Below, in pieces: positions 14,526-21,336 of a DNA stretch of 22,228 nucleotides (its first letter is position 1; every line of letters begins with the position of its first letter). The position numbers were made by a program, and so were the translations under genes. This DNA is from SURF-32 sp964648365 (GTDB lineage: Bacteria; Planctomycetota; Phycisphaerae; UBA1845). The notes beneath the pieces are model-generated. The model did not search any database. It saw nothing but the letters and a program-made list of their open reading frames with translations, and had not been told where the DNA came from. The DNA is taken from positions 1-22,228 of the forward strand of contig CAZYLK010000093.1 in the NCBI GenBank assembly GCA_964648365.1, given 5' to 3'.

Positions 14526-14528
14526 TAC

Positions 14529-15815
14529 CTACGGCTTACACTTCGCCGTCTCGCACAACTGCGGGCACTCCTCGATGCACACTTCGTGCTGGCCGTCCGG
14601 GACGTTGGTCCACGTGACCTTGACCTTGCCCTTGCGGCTGACTTCCAGCACGCGGGCGTTGCCGCCGTCGAGCAGCAGGGTCAGGCTTGTTCCCTCTTCG
14701 AGGCCGCTCTTGACCTTGGCGGTCAACGCGCCCTGGCCGCGCTTGCACTTGGCCTTGAGTTTGCTGATCGCATCGCAGTTGATGTCGCCGATCGGCCTGA
14801 GCAGGAACGCACGCTTGAAGCCGTCGTACATCCCCGTTCCGACGATCGCCCCATCGTCATTGATGCCCCAGGCCACGTCGAGCCGCCAGCCGGACTGCGG
14901 CGGCAGCACCGAGTTCAGATCGGCGATCTGTCCGTCGCGCCACATCACGGCGATGCCGTCGGCCGTGCCCACCACGTCGCCGGCGCTGTTGACGCCGTAG
15001 GCGTAGCTGTAGCCGTCTTCCAGCGTCCCCAGATCGCGACGTTCGAGGACAAAACCGTTGCGATCGACCAGGTAGCGGACGGCGTGCGGCTCGCCGTTGG
15101 CGGCGTCTGAGTAGCCGACGATCATGCCGTTCTCGTTAACGTCATACGCCTGGCTGTTCGTGCCGCCCAGCGTGCCCAGATCGCGCGGCACGTCGTCCTG
15201 CCACAGCGTCGCCCGGATGATCTGATCGCCGCCGGTATACGACCAGCCGACGACGCGCCCGCTGTCCGCAATGGCCGCGGCGTAGCAGAAATCGCCGCCC
15301 AGCGAATCGAGTTCGGTCATCACGCCGTGATCCCAGCGGGCTGCCCGGTCGACCCACAGGTCGCCCTCCATGCGCGAGAGATACCCCGCCACGACGCCCG
15401 CGGCGTTTACGCCGTGCGGCGCGATGGCGCCCAGGTCCGTCGTCTCGCCGTTGTGCCAGATGAGGCCGTGCGTCGTCAGCGCGCCGAGATTGAACGACAT
15501 GGCAACGGTCTGTCCGTCGTCATTGACGTCGAACGCATGGCATTCCTGTTCGTCCGGCAGCGGCGCCAGATCCGTCAGCCCCCCGTCCCACACGAATCCG
15601 TGCAGGACGTAGTCCTCCGTATTGGACGTACCCACGACGCGGCCGAAATTGTTCAGACCGAACCCCATGCTGCTGGCCCCGCCCAGCGAGCCCAGATCGG
15701 TCACCGAATAGTTCTGTGCCAGAGCTGAAGATGCGAGCATCGGCAGCGCGGCGACAGCGACCACAAGTCGCCGCAGTCTCGCTGCTCGCGCCCATCGAGT
15801 GAAATCGCAATTCAT
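14529..15815 (-). CDS. Secreted HAF-repeat protein with shared C-terminal Cys domain
   Basis: 428 residues. The signal peptide spans about 1-33 and ends SSALA. About six HAF-type units follow, with the pattern DLGxLGGxxSxAxxxNxxGxVVGxS (for example DLGSLGGASS, DLGTLGGTNSQAYDVNENG), as in the 'extracellular repeat, HAF family' proteins, predicted to form a beta-propeller-like structure. Residues 345-428 are a distinct domain (INCDAISKLKAKCK ... VCIEECPQLCETAKC) that also ends the proteins encoded at 18438-19142 and 19358-21169. No PEP-CTERM or LPXTG signal is present, so the C-terminal domain may take over anchoring. ATG 15815 is preceded by AGGAAGGA. It lies 80 bp downstream of the heptaheme cytochrome gene on the same strand and is probably cotranscribed. 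Its exact function is unknown. Confidence 0.88.
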   Translation of the reverse strand: MNCDFTRWARAARLRRLVVAVAALPMLASSALAQNYSVTDLGSLGGASSMGFGLNNFGRVVGTSNTEDYVLHGFVWDGGLTDLAPLPDEQECHAFDVNDDGQTVAMSFNLGALTTHGLIWHNGETTDLGAIAPHGVNAAGVVAGYLSRMEGDLWVDRAARWDHGVMTELDSLGGDFCYAAAIADSGRVVGWSYTGGDQIIRATLWQDDVPRDLGTLGGTNSQAYDVNENGMIVGYSDAANGEPHAVRYLVDRNGFVLERRDLGTLEDGYSYAYGVNSAGDVVGTADGIAVMWRDGQIADLNSVLPPQSGWRLDVAWGINDDGAIVGTGMYDGFKRAFLLRPIGDINCDAISKLKAKCKRGQGALTAKVKSGLEEGTSLTLLLDGGNARVLEVSRKGKVKVTWTNVPDGQHEVCIEECPQLCETAKCKP

Positions 15816-15867
15816 GATTCATATCCTTCCTGGCGTGAGACGCCTCACGCCGGATTCTTCCTTCGTT

Positions 15868-15895
15868 ATTCGCCATTCCCCATTCGCCATTCCGT
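15868..15895. repeat. Two-copy 14-bp tandem repeat
   Basis: ATTCGCCATTCCCC (15868-15881) is followed by ATTCGCCATTCCGT (15882-15895), directly after the cytochrome stop on the minus strand. It lies in the short gap between two cotranscribed genes. Confidence 0.6.
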
Positions 15896-17125
15896 TCAGT
15901 CGTTCACCTTGTGGAAGAACTGCCCCGGCGGACCATCGGTGTGGCAGACCAGGCAGTTGTCGATCTTGCCCGGATGTCCCTGAATGACCTCCGCTTGCAG
16001 GTTGTCCACTTCGGTCACCGTCGGCGTGATGGCATGTGGGCTGCCGTGGCAGGCGGCGCACTGAACCTTCTTGTGACCCACCGAGTTTCGATACAGCGTG
16101 CCCGGCTGCTCGAACTCGAAGCCGTGGCGGCTGTGACAATCGCCGCAGCGGGGTTCGTCCACCCACGGATTGCGGTTCGGGTCGCCCACGTCGGCCATGC
16201 CGCCGTGGCAGTCCGTGCAGCCGATGCCGCGAGCGAAGTGTACGTCGCGCTGGCACTGCGTGCGCACGCCCGGGTGGCAGGCGTAACAGGCCTCCTCGAA
16301 CGGAATGCCCTGCATCCGCGGCCCGTGGGCCAGGTGCATGGCCGACGACAGGTTGGGCAGATTGGGATCGCCGGGCAGGCCGAGCGCATTGTCCGCGTGG
16401 CACTCGGCGCACAGCACGGGCTGCTTCGCCTCCAGGTTGGTGCCGTGCATCCGGTCATGATCGCGGATCAGGTCCAATGCGGGCGAGATGCCGGGCGTGT
16501 TGTGACAGAGATTGCAATTGATCTCCGTCGAGACGGGCACCACCGCCTGCGTCTGGGCCACGATCCTGCCGCGATCTTTTACGGTGATCACGGCCATCGG
16601 GTACGGGTTGTCGCGACCGGTGTCGTCCGTTGGCGTGATCGGAATGCCGGTAACGTGCCAGTCATTGCTTTCGGTGGGGACCATCTGGCCCGACATACCG
16701 TTGCCGGTCAGACCGATGTTCGGCGGCTTGGGCGGGCCGAACACCGGCTGCCAGTACTTCCAGAAGTTGGTCTTGTCCGCCGAGTGGGTGTTGCCGGGAA
16801 TGCGGTACTCGACCGTGACGCCCTGCTTGACGATCTTCGGCTCACCTTCCGAACGGTCGATGACCTGCGCGTGCAACGTGTTGAACGGCGGCAGGATCAT
16901 GATCTCGGAAAAGTCCTCGTTCATGCAGTGCATGCCGAGGTCGTTGTAGCCGAAGACGACCATGGGCGTCGGGGCCTGGGCGGGTTGCGGCGGTTCGGTC
17001 GGCGGCGCCGGCGCCATCGCGACCAGCGCGGCCGCGACCACGGGCGCAAGCACGCACACCGCCAGGGCTCGCCGGCGTCCAGCCGGCGTCGTCCGCGGTG
17101 TCGTGGGACGGGGATCGTGAGACAT
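15896..17125 (-). CDS. Heptaheme c-type cytochrome, exported
   Basis: 409 residues from ATG 17125. An N-terminal hydrophobic stretch after TPAGRRR (about 20-40) acts as a signal peptide or membrane anchor. A conserved-looking N-domain (about 55-200, FGYNDLGMHCMNEDFSEI, LPPFNTLHAQVI) precedes seven CxxCH heme sites at about residues 204, 239, 280, 303, 327, 356 and 391. Many additional His residues can serve as distal ligands, as in bis-His multiheme cytochromes. It should carry electrons in the periplasm or at the outer surface; no catalytic motif of nitrite, hydroxylamine or tetrathionate reductases is recognisable. ATG 17125 has AGGAAGGA just upstream and places the signal at the N-terminus; the frame open to 17443 is rejected. 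It leads an apparent two-gene operon with the HAF protein, and a dockerin gene is transcribed divergently. Confidence 0.92.
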   Translation of the reverse strand: MSHDPRPTTPRTTPAGRRRALAVCVLAPVVAAALVAMAPAPPTEPPQPAQAPTPMVVFGYNDLGMHCMNEDFSEIMILPPFNTLHAQVIDRSEGEPKIVKQGVTVEYRIPGNTHSADKTNFWKYWQPVFGPPKPPNIGLTGNGMSGQMVPTESNDWHVTGIPITPTDDTGRDNPYPMAVITVKDRGRIVAQTQAVVPVSTEINCNLCHNTPGISPALDLIRDHDRMHGTNLEAKQPVLCAECHADNALGLPGDPNLPNLSSAMHLAHGPRMQGIPFEEACYACHPGVRTQCQRDVHFARGIGCTDCHGGMADVGDPNRNPWVDEPRCGDCHSRHGFEFEQPGTLYRNSVGHKKVQCAACHGSPHAITPTVTEVDNLQAEVIQGHPGKIDNCLVCHTDGPPGQFFHKVND

Positions 17126-17464
17126 CTCTTTCCTTCCTCTGCTCAAAACACGCGAAGCCTGAAATGCGGGCGGCGACGGCCGTCGCGCGTGTATCGACCT
17201 GGCGGCGCCGCCTCGGACGCTGGACGGGTCGTGCAGCACGAACGCGCGCACGCTCCCTCCGCGGCCGAGGAAAAAGCGATACACCCCGCATTCCAACGGC
17301 GTGTGCGCCTGCAAGTTGTGCATGAACGGCCGTTCTGGACGCCTGCTGGCGGTCGCGGGGGTCGCCCGTGGCAAGCTCGACCGCGAGTCTGCCCGCGGGT
17401 TTGGGGGTTTTGGCGCAGGATCAACCGCACCGGCAGCTGGCACGGTTCATGCTGGCGGACCGAG
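17126..17464. other. Divergent intergenic region with two perfect palindromes
   Basis: This 339-bp stretch separates the heptaheme cytochrome gene (-) from the dockerin gene (+). No convincing gene is present; open frames crossing it have compositions typical of antisense shadow. It holds a 14-bp perfect palindrome GCGACGGCCGTCGC (17173-17186) and a 12-bp one GGCGGCGCCGCC (17201-17212), which could be operators or structural elements. A G-rich tract (GGGTTTGGGGGTTTTGG) lies near 17399-17415. Promoters for both genes must lie here or nearby, but I cannot place them. Confidence 0.5.
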
Positions 17465-18238
17465 ATGAACACATTGTGCCACAATTGGCGTTGCTCCGGC
17501 CTGGTTGGGCTGGTCATCGCCGCCCTTGTCGCCTCGGCGAGCGGGCAGAATCACGCCTACGAAAACGAGGGTCGATACCTCTCGGCCCTCGCTGATCTTG
17601 GGTACGACCTGATCATCGAGGACTTCGAGGGGCCGGACTGGGATCCCTATCGGACGGTAAACCCGTTCGATCCGCAGAGCGCGCCCCAGGTCGCCAGCCA
17701 GGGGATCACCTGGTCCGGCAACGAAGAGGTCACGACGAATCGAAACTGGGGCCGGCGGAACTCCTGGGGGATCTTTACGATCTACGTCCAGCCGGGCAGC
17801 CCCGACGAACTGTACGGCGACTGTGAGCAGACGCTCTACGGCGTAGGCGGCTGGTTCAACTCGAACCCGGACTTCGGCGCCGACATCGCGATCGAAATCG
17901 ATGGCGAAATCGTCGCCGACCGCAAGATCGGCACGGGTCACGAGTTTCTCGGCGTCATCGTGCCGGGCGGCTTCACGTCCTTCAGAATCCTCGATCTGGA
18001 GCGCGAGGCCGTCTGGGGCGCGGATGACTTTACCTTCGGGGTCGTGGGCCGCCTGCCCGGCGACTACGACGGCGATCGCGACGTGGACCTGGACGACTAT
18101 GACTATTGGCCGGCCTGCGAAACCGGTCCCGACGCCGGACCTCCGCCGGACGGCTGCGACGCCTTCGACGCCGATAACGATCGCGACGTGGACCTGGACG
18201 ACTTCGCCCGGGTCATGACGGCCTTCACGGGGTGGTAG
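17465..18238 (+). CDS. Secreted protein with C-terminal type I dockerin
   Basis: 257 residues. The signal peptide is about 1-27 (GLVGLVIAALVASASG). The central part (about 30-195) looks like a beta-sandwich domain (LIIEDFEGPDWDPY, GVGGWFNSNPDFGADIAIEIDG, RILDLEREAVWGADDFTFG) of the kind found in planctomycete exported proteins with PEP-CTERM or dockerin ends; no enzyme motif is seen. Residues 199-257 are a dockerin with two EF-hand-like calcium loops, GDYDGDRDVDLDD and DADNDRDVDLDD, expected to bind a cohesin-like partner or act in surface attachment. The frame is open for 1.5 kb upstream only as antisense of the cytochrome gene. ATG 17465 is the start that gives the signal peptide, though its ribosome site is weak. 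Confidence 0.88.
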   Translation: MNTLCHNWRCSGLVGLVIAALVASASGQNHAYENEGRYLSALADLGYDLIIEDFEGPDWDPYRTVNPFDPQSAPQVASQGITWSGNEEVTTNRNWGRRNSWGIFTIYVQPGSPDELYGDCEQTLYGVGGWFNSNPDFGADIAIEIDGEIVADRKIGTGHEFLGVIVPGGFTSFRILDLEREAVWGADDFTFGVVGRLPGDYDGDRDVDLDDYDYWPACETGPDAGPPPDGCDAFDADNDRDVDLDDFARVMTAFTGW

Positions 18239-18250
18239 CGTGGTGCGGCT

Positions 18251-18269
18251 CGCGTCTGCGCTGGACGCG
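18251..18269 (+). terminator. Stem-loop just after the dockerin gene
   Basis: CGCGTC-TGCGCTG-GACGCG, a perfect 6-bp GC stem with a 7-nt loop, lies 12 nt after the stop. No clear T-tract follows, so termination is uncertain. Confidence 0.35.
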
Positions 18270-18437
18270 CTTAGAACGTGATGTTCCGACGTGCCGTGCG
18301 ACGACCGGGCTGCAATCCGTGCAGTTCGCGTCGAAAGCGCCCTATGCTCTGAGCGGCGTTGGGCCGCGTCCGGTCGCCCCGGAACTCACGTCGATAGTCG
18401 ATGGCCCCCATATTCTTCAGCATTCTTGGAGCCGCAG

Positions 18438-19142
18438 ATGAACCGCCTTTTGATCCCGTTTCTGTCGTTGTTGTGCCTGGTTGGACGGGCGCCGGCCGCG
18501 TTGGCCCAGGTCCGGACCGTAGCGTTTGAATTGCAGGACGTGTGGCTGCTGCCGGACATCAGCCACCCAGGGCGGCCGGCGGTGCAGATGACCGGATCGT
18601 TCGAATGGCGATACGAAGTCGGCGACTTCGAGAACGGAACGGGGCAGTTCACGGAAGCGTACATCCCGTGGGACCAGCCGCGGCTCGACGAACTGGCCAT
18701 CACCGTCGAGGTGTCGTCCATCGAGTTCTCACTCAACGGCAACTGGCACGACCGCGGCGTCGACCTGACCCTCTTCCTGCTCAAGCCGCTGTCGCTGAAA
18801 CGACCGTCGGGCATCGATACGGTGACCAGCCTGTTCGAGATTCAGCATGGGATCACCTACGAAGGACACGTCATCAGCGGGCAGATCGTGCCGATAAGCG
18901 CGCTCAATTGTGACCTGATCTCGAAATTCAAGGCCCGATGCAAAAACGGCAGGTTGAGCGTCAAGGTCACGTCGTCGCTGCCGGAAGGCACGGAGCTGAC
19001 CATCGACAACGACGGCGACCTCCAGACGATGGTCCTCAACCGGAAAGGCAAAGGGAAGGTCAGCTACAACGGCCAGTCCGGACGCCGGCAGGTGGCGATC
19101 GTGGAATGCCCGCAGGAGAGCCTGGCGGTGTCCTGCCGCTAA
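18438..19142 (+). CDS. Small secreted protein with shared C-terminal Cys domain
   Basis: 234 residues. The signal peptide is about 1-23 (LIPFLSLLCLV...APAALA). Residues about 25-150 form a beta-rich domain (VQMTGSFEWRYEVGDFENGTG, EFSLNGNWHDRGVDLTLFLL) resembling domains of small PEP-CTERM or surface proteins; it has no catalytic motif that I recognise. Residues 156-234 (LNCDLISKFKARCKNG ... VAIVECPQESLAVSC) are the same C-terminal module as in the HAF protein and the beta-helix protein of this window. GGAG lies about 7 nt before ATG 18438. The gene is separate from the dockerin gene by 199 bp and is followed by a strong GC hairpin, so it may be a single-gene transcript. Its function is unknown and probably structural at the cell surface. 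Confidence 0.82.
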   Translation: MNRLLIPFLSLLCLVGRAPAALAQVRTVAFELQDVWLLPDISHPGRPAVQMTGSFEWRYEVGDFENGTGQFTEAYIPWDQPRLDELAITVEVSSIEFSLNGNWHDRGVDLTLFLLKPLSLKRPSGIDTVTSLFEIQHGITYEGHVISGQIVPISALNCDLISKFKARCKNGRLSVKVTSSLPEGTELTIDNDGDLQTMVLNRKGKGKVSYNGQSGRRQVAIVECPQESLAVSCR

Positions 19143-19156
19143 GACAAGTCCCCGCT

Positions 19157-19187
19157 GGCGGCCTCGGACGCGCCGCGTCCTGCCGCC
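19157..19187 (+). terminator. Strong GC stem-loop after the small secreted protein gene
   Basis: Outer stem GGCGGC/GCCGCC (19157-19162 with 19182-19187) and inner stem GGACG/CGTCC (19166-19170 with 19176-19180) around the loop CGCCG, with a small bulge between. It begins 15 nt after the stop. No T-run follows, so it may be a terminator or an mRNA 3' end stabiliser. Confidence 0.45.
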
Positions 19188-19357
19188 GGTCGGTTGCTGT
19201 GAGCGCGTGGGTATGTTCCGTGCAGCGCTATCTCGCATGAGTTCGATTGAATCGCACAGATCGCGTCCTGAGGACGGTTCCGTGGGTTCGAGCCGCGTAC
19301 GTGCTCGCGGTTGCCGCGAGTATACACGCAGATTTGATCTGTCTTAGAGGAAGCAAA

Positions 19358-21169
19358 ATGAGAGTCTGTGCAAAAGTTGCAGTGTGCCTGGCCGCGTCGG
19401 CGACGGTCGCGTTCGGACAGTCCGTCATCTATGTGGATGCCGACGCCGGCGGTCAGCAGAACGGCCGCAACTGGACCGACGCCTACGTCGATCTTCAGGA
19501 CGCCCTGCGCAAGGCCGACCCTGGCGATGAAATCTGGGTCGCCGAAGGCTCCTACTTCCCGGGCGAGGCCGGCGACTGGGAGTCTACGTTTCAGATGAAA
19601 AGCGGGGTGGGGCTTTACGGAGGCTTCACCGGCGTCGAGGATCGGCGCGACCAGCGCGACCCCTACACCCACGAGACGATCCTCAGCGGCGACATCGACC
19701 ACAACGACGTCTACGGCCAGTACACCTGGGACGGCCCCGGCTGGAACGGCAACGCGGACAACGTCTTTCACGTCGTGACCACCGACGGCGTCGATGAGAC
19801 GGCCGTGATCGACGGATTTACCATCCTGGGCGGCTCCACCAACTACGGCAATCACGTCGCGCCCTACGGCGACACCGGCAGCGGCGTCTTCAACGACGGC
19901 GGCAGCCCGACGTTCGTCGACTGCACCATCAAGCGAAACACCGCGTCCTATGGCGCGGGCGTTTACAGCCTGGGCGGCTCGCCGACGTTCATTCGCTGCA
20001 CGATCAAGGAAAACCGCGTTCACCTGCTGGAAGGGGCCGGCATCGCCATCGTGGAAGGAGCGACGCTGACGCTGACCGACTGCCTGCTGACGCAGAACCG
20101 CCTGAAGGGCGGCACCAACCAGGGCGCCGGCGCGGCGCTCTCGGTTCGACAGGGCTGCACGGCCGAGATCGACCGGTGCTCGTTCATCGACAACAGCGCC
20201 GACAACTTCTACCCCAGCGGCGACTACATCGGCACGTACGGCGGCGCCATCCACCACATGGGCGACGATCTGACGGTGCGCAACAGCGTCTTCCGTCAGA
20301 ACCGCTCCAACGCCGGCGGCGCCATCTGGGCGTGGAAGGATGCGACGATCGTCAACTGCCTCTTCATCGACAACCGGGCGCCGGAGTACCAGGCGCGTCA
20401 GGGCGGCTGGGGCGGCATCGGCGGCGCCATCGGCACCAGCGCCTACACGCCGAACCGGGTCAAGATCATCAACAGCACGCTGGTCAACAACACGGCCGAG
20501 GCGGGCGCGGGGCTTCGCGTCCTCAACAACGCCGAAGCGCTCGTTCATAATTCCATCTTCTGGGGCAATCGCGATCGCAACGGCGTCATCGGACCGTCAC
20601 AGATCAAGGGCGCCGGCGCGACCTACAGTTGCATCCAGAACATGCTTCAGGGCGAGCCCGGCGAGGATCCGCCGGAAAAGAAGAAGTTCCCGCACTGCTT
20701 CGACGACGATCCGCGCTTCGTCAACTACGGCGGGCTCGATCTGCGCCTTGCGGCCGGCTCGCCCTGCATCGACGCGGCCGACAACGATGAACTGCCCAAC
20801 GGCATCGGCGTCGACCTGGATGGCAAGCCGCGCTACGTCGACGACCCCGCCACGCCCGACACCGGAAATGGAACCGCGCCGATCGTGGACATGGGCGCCT
20901 ACGAGTTTCAGGCCGGCGGCGGCGAGTCCTGCACGGGCAGTGAGACGCTCAAGGTGACCTGCAAGTCCGGACGTAAGAACGTGGCGAAGGCCAAGCTCAG
21001 CCGCGGCCTGCCCGACGCGACCGTGACGTTCCGGCTCGATGGCGATCCGAATACGGACACCGCCAGGGTCGTCAAGAGCAGCGGCAAGGCAACCGCGAAG
21101 TTCAAGAACGTCGCGCCCGGGCCGCACACGATCGAGGTCGTCGAATGCGGCGCTTCCGCCGGCTGCTGA
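19358..21169 (+). CDS. Secreted parallel beta-helix protein (choice-of-anchor Q type) with shared C-terminal Cys domain
   Basis: 603 residues. The signal peptide is about 1-20 (VAVCLAASATVAFG). The N-terminal segment VIYVDADAGG ... DLQDALRKADPGDEIWVAEGSY and GLYGGFTG is characteristic of planctomycete right-handed beta-helix surface proteins. Repeated helix turns follow (SPTFVDCTIKRNTA, SPTFIRCTIKENR, IVNCLFIDNRA, KIINSTLVNNTA). The end of the helix carries the choice-of-anchor Q signature (DDDPRFVNYGGLDLRLAAGSPCIDAADN ... DLDGKPRYVDD ... VDMGAYEFQ). Residues 523-603 are the shared Cys domain (LKVTCKSGRKNVAKAKLSRGLP ... HTIEVVEC). Such proteins are large surface-exposed adhesins or polysaccharide-binding proteins; no pectate-lyase active site is evident. 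GAGGAAG lies just upstream of ATG 19358. The upstream frame to 19247 lacks a signal peptide and is rejected. Confidence 0.9.
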   Translation: MRVCAKVAVCLAASATVAFGQSVIYVDADAGGQQNGRNWTDAYVDLQDALRKADPGDEIWVAEGSYFPGEAGDWESTFQMKSGVGLYGGFTGVEDRRDQRDPYTHETILSGDIDHNDVYGQYTWDGPGWNGNADNVFHVVTTDGVDETAVIDGFTILGGSTNYGNHVAPYGDTGSGVFNDGGSPTFVDCTIKRNTASYGAGVYSLGGSPTFIRCTIKENRVHLLEGAGIAIVEGATLTLTDCLLTQNRLKGGTNQGAGAALSVRQGCTAEIDRCSFIDNSADNFYPSGDYIGTYGGAIHHMGDDLTVRNSVFRQNRSNAGGAIWAWKDATIVNCLFIDNRAPEYQARQGGWGGIGGAIGTSAYTPNRVKIINSTLVNNTAEAGAGLRVLNNAEALVHNSIFWGNRDRNGVIGPSQIKGAGATYSCIQNMLQGEPGEDPPEKKKFPHCFDDDPRFVNYGGLDLRLAAGSPCIDAADNDELPNGIGVDLDGKPRYVDDPATPDTGNGTAPIVDMGAYEFQAGGGESCTGSETLKVTCKSGRKNVAKAKLSRGLPDATVTFRLDGDPNTDTARVVKSSGKATAKFKNVAPGPHTIEVVECGASAGC

Positions 21170-21336
21170 GCAGCACGCCGCCGGGATCGCGGGCAAGGGT
21201 CGTGGTGAGACGGCGCGCGAACGGCGCCGATGGACAGCAGCGCCGGCACGCGGTGTGTCGGTCATGATGCGGACGGGCTCGCGGTGCGCGTACGCGCTCG
21301 CGGTCGGTCGTCCTGCTCCAGGCGCGAAGTCATGGG
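21170..21336. other. Convergent intergenic region
   Basis: About 167 bp of GC-rich sequence lie between the beta-helix gene and the sensor kinase gene. I see no gene and no convincing terminator. Confidence 0.4.

Noticed and set aside
15911..17464. Long upstream extension of the dockerin gene frame.
   Set aside because: It is antisense to the heptaheme cytochrome and contains no domain; the signal peptide begins at 17465.
17143..17517. 124-codon minus-strand frame in the divergent intergenic region.
   Set aside because: It overlaps the dockerin signal-peptide coding region, is Arg/Pro/Cys-rich without a domain and has no ribosome site.
14529..21169. PEP-CTERM/exosortase sorting for the exported proteins.
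   Set aside because: None of the C-termini has a Pro-Glu-Pro motif, a transmembrane helix and a basic tail; three end in the Cys domain and one in a dockerin.
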